From NCBI GenBank assembly GCA_019661745.1, contig JAIFTM010000042.1:1-17033 (forward strand): a stretch of 17,033 nt of DNA. The letters run 5' to 3'. The position numbers and the translations under genes were made by a program. Below the pieces are notes generated by a model. The model saw nothing but the letters and a program-made list of their open reading frames with translations, ran no database searches and was not told where the DNA came from. Shown here one piece after another: positions 1 to 6,942 of the stretch. Every line of letters starts with the position of its first letter. Position 1 is the stretch's first letter. This DNA comes from Mollicutes bacterium PWAP (lineage in GTDB: Bacteria; Bacillota_I; Bacilli_A; Mycoplasmatales; Metamycoplasmataceae).

Positions 1-1
1 A

Positions 2-127
2 TACAAACTTTTTATGTATTCTAATGAACCACATAAAAATTCTTTAAATATTAAAACATCTGATGGTATTATTATTTATATAAATGAATATCAAAAAGAA
101 GGAAAAAAACTTATAAAAATTAATTAA
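2..127 (+). CDS. C-terminal fragment, possibly methionyl-tRNA formyltransferase
   Basis: The reading frame is open from the left edge and ends at TAA 125-127, giving the last 41 residues of a protein whose start lies outside the window. The tail reads as a beta-rich segment (…IKTSDGIIIYINEY) followed by QKEGKK. That resembles the C-terminal domain of methionyl-tRNA formyltransferase (Fmt), where a short strand precedes a Q-x-EGKK-type motif. Fmt formylates initiator Met-tRNA, and a neighbouring tRNA gene would not be surprising. The assignment rests on this short tail only, so another protein is quite possible. No UGA codon occurs in the fragment. Confidence 0.4.
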   Translation, partial: YKLFMYSNEPHKNSLNIKTSDGIIIYINEYQKEGKKLIKIN

Positions 128-132
128 AAAAT

Positions 133-206
133 AAGGGTGTAGTTTAATGGTAGAACAAAAGTCTCCAAAACTTTTGGTGCGGGTTCGATTCCTGTCACCC
201 TTGCCA
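133..206 (+). tRNA. trnW: tRNA-Trp (anticodon CCA)
   Basis: A complete 74-nt cloverleaf can be folded by eye. The acceptor stem AAGGGTG pairs with CACCCTT, the D stem is GTTT/GAAC, and the anticodon stem AAAGT/ACTTT encloses the loop CTCCAAA. The T arm is GCGGG-TTCGATT-CCTGT, with discriminator G and an encoded CCA at 204-206. The anticodon CCA reads UGG (Trp). In mollicutes a second tRNA-Trp(UCA) reads the UGA codons that dominate this window; it is not here and must lie elsewhere. The gene starts 5 nt after the stop codon of the preceding partial gene, so it may share that transcript. Confidence 0.93.
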
Positions 207-231
207 TATCATTTTTTGACCAATAATTTTT

Positions 232-250
232 AGAAGATATTATCTTCTTT
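232..250 (+). terminator. Terminator-like hairpin after tRNA-Trp
   Basis: AGAAGAT (232-238) and ATCTTCT (242-248) form a 7-bp AT-rich hairpin with a 3-nt loop, followed by a T-rich stretch. It lies between the tRNA 3' end and the -10 box of the next gene. Confidence 0.5.
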
Positions 251-254
251 TCTT

Positions 255-260
255 TATAAT
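255..260 (+). promoter_or_regulatory. -10 box (TATAAT) of the SAP-like protein gene
   Basis: A perfect TATAAT lies 6 nt before the ATG at 267. With the usual 6-7 nt between -10 box and start point, transcription would begin at or next to the start codon. No Shine-Dalgarno sequence is present. No good -35 box is visible, which is common in mycoplasmas. Confidence 0.6.
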
Positions 261-266
261 AATTTT

Positions 267-815
267 ATGTTTAATAAAAATGATATTAGAAAAAAACTAA
301 AATTAAAAAAAGTTGTAGAATTGAAAAATTATGCAAAAAAAAGAAAAATTTCTATTCCTTCTAATTCTAAAAAAGAAGATATTTTAAATATTTTAATTAA
401 TTATAAATATGAAAAATACTTAAAAATTACCAATGAACCTCGTTATAAAAAACTTATTAAAATGACTAAATCTGAACTAATTATTTTTTCTGAAAAACAC
501 GATGTTAAAATTTTAGAGAACTATACAAAACATCAAATAGCAAAAAAATCTTACAATAAAGTATCTGAAAAAAACATTTCTAAAATCAACGAAGCAATTA
601 TAGAAAATCCTATTTTTGATATTAAAGAAAAAGAAATCGTTCCAATTGATTCGATTAAAAATAAAAATTCTAAAGAAGAAATTGATGCTGATAATGTTAA
701 TTTTTCTTTAGAAAAAAAGAAATCTTTACCTTGGTGAATGCCTATTATTATTGGTTTAATATTACTTTTAATAGTGGTTGGCGGTTCTTTTTTGGCAGGC
801 GTTCTTATAAAATAA
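267..815 (+). CDS. Tail-anchored membrane protein with SAP-like N-terminus
   Basis: The 182-residue protein is read through one UGA-Trp at 735-737; under the standard code it would appear to stop at 156 residues and lose its membrane anchor. Residues ~11-47 ([17 protein letters not shown]… [10 protein letters not shown]) resemble the SAP/Rho-N helix-turn-helix fold that binds nucleic acid. Residues ~60-98 look like a second, weaker copy ([16 protein letters not shown]…). A Lys/Glu/Asn-rich linker (~100-153) leads to a Trp-Trp pair (157 by UGA, 156 by UGG) and one C-terminal membrane helix (~159-181). With no signal peptide and only a C-terminal helix, the bulk should face the cytoplasm. I do not recognise a named orthologue. 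A membrane tether for DNA or RNA is an inference from the architecture. The start was chosen because the -10 box leaves no room for a leader. Confidence 0.75.
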
Positions 816-838
816 ATCCCATGGGATTTATTATTTTT
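811..838 (+). terminator. Rho-independent terminator overlapping a stop codon
   Basis: Positions 811-832 are a perfect 22-nt inverted repeat (AATAAATCCC/ATGGGATTTATT when split), followed by a T-rich tract. The TAA stop at 813-815 lies inside the 5' arm. Confidence 0.75.
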
Positions 839-839
839 A

Positions 840-845
840 TATAAT
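840..845 (+). promoter_or_regulatory. -10 box (TATAAT) of lepA
   Basis: A perfect TATAAT ends 7 nt before the lepA ATG at 853. No ribosome binding site lies between them, which predicts a leaderless or almost leaderless mRNA. Confidence 0.6.
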
Positions 846-852
846 TGTTTTA

Positions 853-2643
853 ATGATAAAAAAAAATATTAGAAATTTTGCAATTATTGCACATATTGAC
901 CATGGTAAAAGCACGCTTGCCGATCGTCTATTAGAACTAACAAATACTGTAAAAACACGCGATCTTAATGCACAACATTTAGATTCTATGGAACTTGAGA
1001 AAGAAAGAGGAATTACAATTAAACTTAATGCAGTTCAAATAGAATATAAAAATCATTTTTTCCATTTAATAGATACTCCAGGACATGTTGATTTTACTTA
1101 TGAAGTTTCTCGTTCATTAGCCGCTTGTGAAGGAGCTATTTTGGTAGTAGATGCTACTCAAGGTATAGAAGCCCAAACACTTGCAAATGTTTATTTAGCT
1201 ATAGAAAATAATTTAGAAATTATTCCAGTAATTAACAAAATTGATTTACCTAGTTCTGACCCCGAAAGAGTCAAAAAAGAAATTGAGGATGTTATTGGCA
1301 TTGATACTAGTGACGCTATTTTAGTTTCGGCAAAAACTGGTTTAAATGTTGATAAAGTTTTAGAAGCTATCATAAAACATATTCCCCACCCTGTAAATGC
1401 AGATGATGAAAACCCTTTAAAAGCTTTAGTTTTTGATAGTTATTTTGATTCTTATAGAGGAGTTATCCTTTTAATTAGAATTTTTGAAGGAAAAATTAAA
1501 AGACATGATAAATTTAAATTTATGAATAAAGGAACAAGTTTTGGAGTTGTTGATTTAGGAATTAAAAATCCTTCAGAAGTTTCAAAAAATGAACTTGTTG
1601 CTGGAGAAGTTGGTTGAATTTCTGCTTCAATCAGATCTGCTAAAGATGTTGCTGTCGGAGATACTATAACTTTAGTTGAAAAACCAACTAAAACATCTCT
1701 TGAAGGATATAAAAAATTAAATCCTGTTGTATTCACTGGTTTTTATCCTATTGATGGTAGAGACTATTCATTACTTAAAGAAAGTTTGGAAAGAATTAGT
1801 CTTTCTGATTCTTCAATAACTTGAGAACAAGAAAGTTCTAAAGCTTTAGGGCATGGTTTCCGTGTTGGATTTCTTGGTATGCTTCATATGGAAATTCTTC
1901 AAGAAAGACTTGATAGAGAATTTGGTTTATCTTTAATTGCAACAAGCCCTTCTGTTGAATTCCATGTTTATAAAACTGATGGATTAATGGTAAAAGTTGC
2001 AAATCCTACTTTACTTCCTGAACCCACTTATATTGAAAGAATTGAAGAACCAATAATTAAGGCTGAAATCTTGTGTTCTAAAGAATATTTAGGTTCTATT
2101 ATGGAACTTTGCCAAGATAAACGTGGTAAGTATTTAGATTTAGAATATATTGATGATGATAGACGTAAAATATTATATGAATTACCTCTTGTTGAAATTG
2201 TTTTTGATTTTTTTGATAAATTAAAATCTATTTCCAAAGGTTATGCTTCTTTTAATTATGAACCTGCGGGGTATAAAAAAGATAACTTAACAAAAGTAGA
2301 TATTATGTTAAATGGAGAAAAAGTAGATGCTTTCAGTTTTATAGTTCATAGAGACTTCGCTTATAGAAGAAGTAGAGATCTTACTAAACGTTTAAAAAAT
2401 GTTATTCCTCGTCATAACTTTGAAATTCCAGTTCAAGCAACTATTAATTCTAAAGTTATTTCTAGAGAAACTATCAAAGCTTATCGTAAAGATGTTACGG
2501 CTAAACTTTATGGTGGAGATAGAACTCGTAGAGATAAACTTCTTAAAAAACAAAAAGCTGGTAAAAAGCGTGCTAAAGCATTTGGTAAAGTAAATGTACC
2601 TCAAGATGCTTTCATTAAGGTGCTTAGAACAGATGAAAAATAG
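853..2643 (+). CDS. lepA: Elongation factor 4 (back-translocating GTPase LepA)
   Basis: The 596-residue protein matches the family's usual length of about 600. LepA is a ribosome-associated translational GTPase related to EF-G. The G motifs are clear: AHIDHGKST (13-21), RGITIK near 55, DTPGHVDF (74-81) and NKID (128-131). The C-terminal third has the LepA-specific region, with [22 protein letters not shown] and a basic end ([20 protein letters not shown]…). Two UGA codons (1615-1617 in GWISAS, and one in the later ITWEQ segment) encode Trp and would otherwise break the gene in two. It begins directly after a -10 box and appears to be transcribed alone, ending at the hairpin at 2673. Confidence 0.97.
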
Positions 2644-2672
2644 AAATTATTGATTCAAAAATTACAAAAGTT

Positions 2673-2700
2673 ATAATTACAAAAATTATTTCTTTTTTTT
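2673..2700 (+). terminator. Terminator after lepA
   Basis: ATAATT (2673-2678) pairs with AATTAT (2684-2689) around a 5-nt loop, followed by TTCTTTTTTTT. The stem is weak but the U tract is strong. Confidence 0.55.
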
Positions 2701-2734
2701 AATATAATTTAATAATATTTTTTGTCAAAATCTA

Positions 2735-2740
2735 TATAAT
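2735..2740 (+). promoter_or_regulatory. -10 box (TATAAT) of the ribosomal operon
   Basis: TATAAT lies about 114 nt upstream of rpmJ, so this transcript should start near 2747 and carry a leader of roughly 100 nt, unlike most genes in the window. The -35 region is not convincing. Confidence 0.5.
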
Positions 2741-2746
2741 TAAAAA

Positions 2747-2820
2747 GCATATATTTTATATGCAATTGTCGAATTCAGTAAAAACCTTTTTTAAGCGCTA
2801 AAGCTTTTTACTCTGTTCGA
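2747..2820 (+). promoter_or_regulatory. Structured leader of the rpmJ-rplQ operon
   Basis: Two hairpins follow the -10 box. The first is GCATATA (2747-2753) with TATATGC (2757-2763) around TTT. The second is larger, at 2769-2820. Its pairs are TCGAA with TTCGA, CAG (2776-2778) with CTG (2813-2815), TAAAAA (2779-2784) with TTTTTA (2805-2810), and CTTT with AAAG near the loop. It has two small bulges and one C/C mismatch. About 18 base pairs can form in total. No U tract follows, so it is not a simple terminator. A binding site for a ribosomal protein is an inference by analogy with autoregulated ribosomal operons. Confidence 0.45.
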
Positions 2821-2853
2821 AAAACTACATTAAAAAAACAAGAGGAGATTATT

Positions 2854-2970
2854 ATGAAAGTAAGATCGTCAGTAAAACCAATTTGTAAAGATTGTAAATT
2901 AATCAAAAGAAATGCTTCTAACAGAATCATTTGTCCAGTAAGCCCTAAACATAAACAAAGGCAAGGGTAA
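2854..2970 (+). CDS. rpmJ: 50S ribosomal protein L36
   Basis: This is a 38-residue protein, the normal L36 length. It begins [15 protein letters not shown] and has the zinc-ribbon ligands Cys11, Cys14, Cys27 and His33, so this is the zinc-binding form. A strong Shine-Dalgarno AGAGGAG (2841-2847) fixes the start at 2854. It opens the operon and is followed after 6 nt by rpsM. The usual upstream partner infA is absent here; the previous gene is lepA. Confidence 0.96.
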   Translation: MKVRSSVKPICKDCKLIKRNASNRIICPVSPKHKQRQG

Positions 2971-2976
2971 TTCTTA

Positions 2977-3342
2977 ATGGCTAGAGTTTTATCAGTTGAG
3001 ATACCTAACAACAAAAGAGTTGTTATCTCACTAACTTATATTCATGGAATTGGACAAACTACTGCTAAAACAATTCTTGAAAATGCAAATGTAGACGAAA
3101 ACACAAGAGTAAAAGATTTAACAAATGAACAATTAACTTCTATTAGATCTTTTGCTAAAAAATATAAAACTGGAGGGGATCTTCGTAGAGATACTGCCTT
3201 CAATATTAAAAGACTTATGGAAATAAAATCTTACAGAGGTTTAAGACACAGGCGCGGTCTTCCTGTAAGAGGACAAGTAACACAAAAAAATGCTAGAACT
3301 AGAAAAGGTCCTAGAAAAACTGTTGCTGGTAAGAAAGGGTAG
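2977..3342 (+). CDS. rpsM: 30S ribosomal protein S13
   Basis: The 121-residue protein has the S13 hallmarks: [20 protein letters not shown] near the start, the IHGIG helix-turn segment, and the [15 protein letters not shown] stretch with TRKGPRKT near the basic C-terminus, which contacts tRNA and 23S rRNA bridges. It sits 6 nt after rpmJ and 10 nt before rpsK, in the standard order of the bacterial alpha operon. No UGA codon is used. Confidence 0.97.
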   Translation: MARVLSVEIPNNKRVVISLTYIHGIGQTTAKTILENANVDENTRVKDLTNEQLTSIRSFAKKYKTGGDLRRDTAFNIKRLMEIKSYRGLRHRRGLPVRGQVTQKNARTRKGPRKTVAGKKG

Positions 3343-3352
3343 TGAATAAATC

Positions 3353-3754
3353 ATGGCAAGAAAATCAAAAAGAAAAAATATTGCTAAAGGTATTGCACAC
3401 ATCCACTCTACACACAACAATACAATAATCACTTTTACAGATGAAAAAGGTGATGTAATAGCTTGAAGTTCAGCTGGTGCAATAGGGTATAAAGGTTCTA
3501 AAAAATCAACACCTTATGCCGCTTCATTAGCTGCTGGAGCTGCTTCTGATGCCGCTAAAGATCACGGTATTAAAGAAGTATCTGTTCAAATAAAAGGTAC
3601 AGGTCCTGGTAGAGATTCTGCTAGAAAACAAATAGAAGTTTCTGGAATCAAAGTTTCATTTGTTAAAGATGTTACTGCTATCCCTTATAATGGTACTAGA
3701 CCACCTAAAAAGATTCTTTTATGAAAAAAAGCTAAAGAAAAAAGCAGAAGATAA
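3353..3754 (+). CDS. rpsK: 30S ribosomal protein S11
   Basis: The 133-residue protein begins [20 protein letters not shown], and [13 protein letters not shown] and [12 protein letters not shown] are typical S11 segments. It also has the RPPKK… end that reaches the platform of the small subunit. Two UGA-Trp codons (in VIAWSS and in the LLWKK tail) interrupt it under the standard code, so it is invisible to a default gene finder. It follows S13 by 10 nt and ends directly before the rpoA Shine-Dalgarno. Confidence 0.96.
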
Positions 3755-3766
3755 TTGGAGGCATAT

Positions 3767-4804
3767 ATGAAAACTTTTAAAAGTTTAAAATTTACAAAAG
3801 CTTCAGCTGCAGCACAAAGTACTGCTAGCGAAAATGAAGTTAAATTTGAATTACAACCTCTTGAAAGAGGTTTAGGTAATACTTTAGGTAATTCAATTAG
3901 AAGAATTCTTTTATCATCTATTACAAGCGTTTCACCTTTTGCAATTAAAATGACTGGTGTTAACCATGAATTTCAATCAATTAAAGGTGTTGTTGAAGAT
4001 GTTGTTAGAGTTATTCTTAACTCAAAACAAATCGTTGTAAAATATGATATTGATTCTCAAATGTTTGAAGACAACAAAATTGTTAAATTAAGTTATAAAG
4101 GAAAATCTTCTCAAAAAAGAAATAAAGTTTATGGTTCTGATCTTGTTTCCGAAGGTATTGAAATTCTTAATGGTGATCAATATTTATTTGAAATTGCTGG
4201 AAAAGAAAACATAACTTTCGAAATTTATTTTACTTCTGGTAGAGGATTTATGCCTTATGATAAAAATAAACTATTTATTGAAAACAATTTATCTGAAATG
4301 AATCAAATGACTAAAATTCCTACTAATAATGGAGAGTTCATTGCTATTGATTCTCTTTTCTCTCCAGTAGAACAAGTTAGTTTTTCAGTTGAAGAGTTAA
4401 ATTCTAGTAGTGCTATAATTGAAGAAAAATTAAATTTAATAGTTAAAACTAATGGTTCAATTTCTCCAGAAGAATCTGTTTCATTAGGGGCTCACATTTT
4501 TAGAGCTCACCTTGAATCATTTTCTAACTTGGTTGAAAATGAAAAAGAAGAAGTATTTTCTGAAGAAAGAATTATTGAAGAAGATACAAATAATGAAGAA
4601 GTTATTTTAATAACTGATTTAGGATTATCACAAAGATCATATAACTGTTTAAAAAGAGCCGGATACATAACAGCTCAAGAAGTTGCAAAACTTTTACCAA
4701 AAGAGCTTAAAGGAATTAAAAACCTTGGAAGTAAATCTGCTGATGAAATTATTGATAAACTTACCGCTGAAGGATTATATGAAACAGTTGAGGGAGAAAA
4801 ATAA
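3767..4804 (+). CDS. rpoA: DNA-directed RNA polymerase subunit alpha
   Basis: The protein is 345 residues. The N-terminal domain carries the dimerisation motif ERGLGNTLGNSIRRILLSS near residues 33-51, which nucleates the alpha dimer and binds beta/beta'. An acidic linker (NEKEEVFSEERIIEEDTNNEE) leads to the C-terminal domain (~285-345). That domain has the LGLSQRSYNCLKRAGY and LKGIKNLGSKSADEI helices, which contact UP elements and activators in other bacteria. The start at 3767 is preferred over the in-frame TTG at 3755, because the TTG overlaps the GGAGG Shine-Dalgarno at 3757-3761, which is well spaced for the ATG. The stop overlaps the rplQ start by one base. Confidence 0.97.
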   Translation: MKTFKSLKFTKASAAAQSTASENEVKFELQPLERGLGNTLGNSIRRILLSSITSVSPFAIKMTGVNHEFQSIKGVVEDVVRVILNSKQIVVKYDIDSQMFEDNKIVKLSYKGKSSQKRNKVYGSDLVSEGIEILNGDQYLFEIAGKENITFEIYFTSGRGFMPYDKNKLFIENNLSEMNQMTKIPTNNGEFIAIDSLFSPVEQVSFSVEELNSSSAIIEEKLNLIVKTNGSISPEESVSLGAHIFRAHLESFSNLVENEKEEVFSEERIIEEDTNNEEVILITDLGLSQRSYNCLKRAGYITAQEVAKLLPKELKGIKNLGSKSADEIIDKLTAEGLYETVEGEK

Positions 4805-5163
4805 TGGCTAACCCAAAACAATTATTTAAAAGAAACGCCACTTGAAGAAAAGGTGTTGTTAGAACATTAGTTACTGATATTATTGTACATGGAAAAATTT
4901 ATACAACAGAAACAAAAGCCAAAGAATTAAGAAGGCATGTAGAAAAGCTTATTACTAAAGCCAAAAAAGGTACTTTAGCAGCTAGAAGAAATGCTGAAAA
5001 AATTTTAAGGCCTGTAGAGAAAGATGGAGTCCCAGTAGGTAAATATCTATTTGAAGTTATCGGTCCTAAATACAAAGATAGAAACGGCGGTTATACAAGA
5101 ATTATTAAAGCTCCTGCAAGGCGTGGAGATAATACTAATATGGCTTACATTGAACTTGTTTAA
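4804..5163 (+). CDS. rplQ: 50S ribosomal protein L17
   Basis: The 119-residue protein begins [20 protein letters not shown]. It contains [23 protein letters not shown] and the final [24 protein letters not shown] segment characteristic of L17. One UGA-Trp is present at residue 13. The start codon shares its first base with the rpoA stop (TAATG), suggesting translational coupling. It is the last gene of the operon; a terminator follows at 5177. Confidence 0.97.
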
Positions 5164-5176
5164 ATTATTTTAAATA

Positions 5177-5202
5177 AAATACTTATTTTTAAGTATTTTT
5201 TT
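5177..5202 (+). terminator. Terminator of the rpmJ-rplQ operon
   Basis: AAATACTT (5177-5184) pairs perfectly with AAGTATTT (5191-5198) around a 6-nt loop, and the T run continues to 5202. Confidence 0.75.
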
Positions 5203-5241
5203 ATTAATTATTTTTATTTAAATTATTTTCATTATTTAATT

Positions 5242-5247
5242 TATAAT
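5242..5247 (+). promoter_or_regulatory. -10 box (TATAAT) of pyrG
   Basis: TATAAT lies 28 nt upstream of the chosen pyrG ATG, giving a short leader of about 22 nt that includes the GGAG ribosome binding site at 5267-5270. Confidence 0.5.
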
Positions 5248-5275
5248 TATTTTTTAAAATATGAATGGAGTTATT

Positions 5276-6883
5276 ATGGAAAAACAAAAAAAAAAATCAA
5301 TTAAATATATTTTTGTTACAGGTGGCGTTGTATCAGGTTTGGGGAAAGGAGTAAGTGCTGCATCTTTAGGAAGATTATTGAAAAGTAAAGGTTACAATAT
5401 TTTTGTTCAAAAATTAGATCCTTACTTGAATTTAGATCCTGGAACTATGGATCCTTACGAACATGGGGAGGTTTATGTTACAAAAGACGGTGGAGAAACT
5501 GATTTAGATTTAGGTCATTATGAAAGATTTATTGGTGAACAATTTAACAAAAATTCTAATTACACACAAGGTAAAATATTACAAGAACTTTTTGATGAAG
5601 AAAGAAATGGAAAATTTTGTGGTAAAACTGTTCAAATATTTCCTCAATTTACAAATAAAATAATTGAAAAAATTCTTTTGTCTGAAAAAAATAAAAAAAT
5701 TGATTTTGTTATTACAGAAGTTGGGGGAACAATTGGCGATATGGAAAGTGAACCCTTTATTAAAGCAATTAGTGAATTTCAAAATATGAGAGAAACATTT
5801 TTAATTCATGTTACTTATCTCCCTTACCTAACAGCTTCTGAAGAATTAAAAACTAAACCTACTCAAGAGTCTGTAGCTAAAGTTATGTCCAAGGGGTTAA
5901 TTCCTTCTATGCTTCTTTTAAGATCTGAAATAGAAATTCCTAATAAAATTCTTGATAAAGTTTCAAGAAGAACATTAATAAAAAGAGAAAATGTTATTCC
6001 TGTACCTACAAATGATTCTATTTATAAAATCCCATTATTTTTTAATGAATTTAAAATGGCAGAAATAGTGGAAAAATATTTTGATATGCCAATTAAAAAA
6101 ATGGATATTTCTCCTTGATCAAATTTTGTTGCCAAAATTGATAAACCTAAATCAAAAATTTTAAATATTGGTTTAATTGGTAAATATGTTGAATTTGAAG
6201 ATGCTTATAAATCAATTTCTGAAGCATTAAAAATTAGTGCAATACATAAAAATGTTAAATTGATTTACAATTGAATTCAAGTTGATGAAATTACAAAAAT
6301 TAATGTCGATAATAAATTAAAAGGTTTAGATGGAATAATAATTTTACCTGGTTTTGGTAAACGTGGATTTGATGGCAAAGTTATTGTTTCTCAAAAATCA
6401 TGAAAAGATGATATTGTTACTTTAGGAATTTGTTATGGATTTCAAGCTATGGCTGTGGCACAAGCCAAAAGACAAGGGTTAGTAAATGCCACAAGCAGCG
6501 AAGTTGATAAAAAAGGTGATTTTGTAATAGATATTATAAAAGGTAAATCATTGAAAAATAAAGCTGGAATACTTCGCCTAGGAGAAAGCACAACTATTCT
6601 TAAAAAAGGTAGTATTGCATCTAAAATTTATGATTCCAATGAAGCTAAAGAAAGACATAGACATAAATTTGAAGTTAACCCCAAATACATCAATTCAATA
6701 GAAACAAAAACATTTATTTTTTCTGGATTTGATAAAAAGACAAATCTTTATGAAATGTTAGAAGACAATTCTAAAAAATTTTATATCGGTCTTCAAGCAC
6801 ACCCTGAATTTAATTCCAACCCCTTAACTAGTCATAAACTATTTGATGCCTTTATTGAATCAATTATTAAAAATGTAAAATAA
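5276..6883 (+). CDS. pyrG: CTP synthase (glutamine hydrolysing)
   Basis: The protein has 535 residues, the normal length. PyrG aminates UTP to CTP using ATP and glutamine-derived ammonia. The N-terminal synthetase domain (to ~270) has the nucleotide loop GGVVSGLGKG near residues 15-24, KLDPYLNLDPGTMDP and GGTIGDMESEPF. The C-terminal class I glutamine amidotransferase domain has the nucleophile Cys386 in GICYGFQ (more often GICLGMQ) and the His509/Glu511 pair in HPEF. At least three Trp are encoded by UGA, including the one ending the domain linker at 6116-6118. The ATG at 5276 has GGAG 5 nt upstream; the in-frame ATG at 5261 precedes that site and is not preferred. Confidence 0.97.
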
Positions 6884-6895
6884 TTGCATTTTTTT
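6869..6895 (+). terminator. Terminator overlapping the end of pyrG
   Basis: AAAAATG (6869-6875) pairs with CATTTTT (6887-6893), and the 3' arm merges with a T run. The stop codon TAA at 6881-6883 lies in the loop. Confidence 0.5.
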
Positions 6896-6918
6896 ATTTC
6901 TTAAATTTACTAAAATTA

Positions 6919-6924
6919 TATAAT
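6919..6924 (+). promoter_or_regulatory. -10 box (TATAAT) of the GH13-like gene
   Basis: TATAAT is followed after 8 nt by the Shine-Dalgarno AGAGGT (6933-6938) and then ATG 6943. The mRNA leader would be only about 12 nt but includes the ribosome binding site. Confidence 0.5.
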
Positions 6925-6942
6925 TTTTACAAAGAGGTAAAA

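Noticed and set aside
1191..2604. Antisense reading frames across lepA, pyrG, pyrH, valS and typA
   Set aside because: They are 60-95 residues, lack start signals, have no recognisable composition and mirror the coding strand of well-supported genes.
853..2643. Apparent split of lepA, pyrG, pyrH, dus, valS and typA into fragments
   Set aside because: Every break is a TGA at a position where the protein family tolerates or expects Trp, and the frame continues. This is UGA-Trp coding, not frameshift or pseudogene decay.
3755..3766. TTG start for rpoA at 3755
   Set aside because: It would place the start on top of the GGAGG ribosome binding site, which is ideally spaced for ATG 3767.
5261..5275. 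Upstream in-frame ATG of pyrG
   Set aside because: The GGAG at 5267-5270 lies after it and fits ATG 5276; no ribosome binding site precedes 5261.
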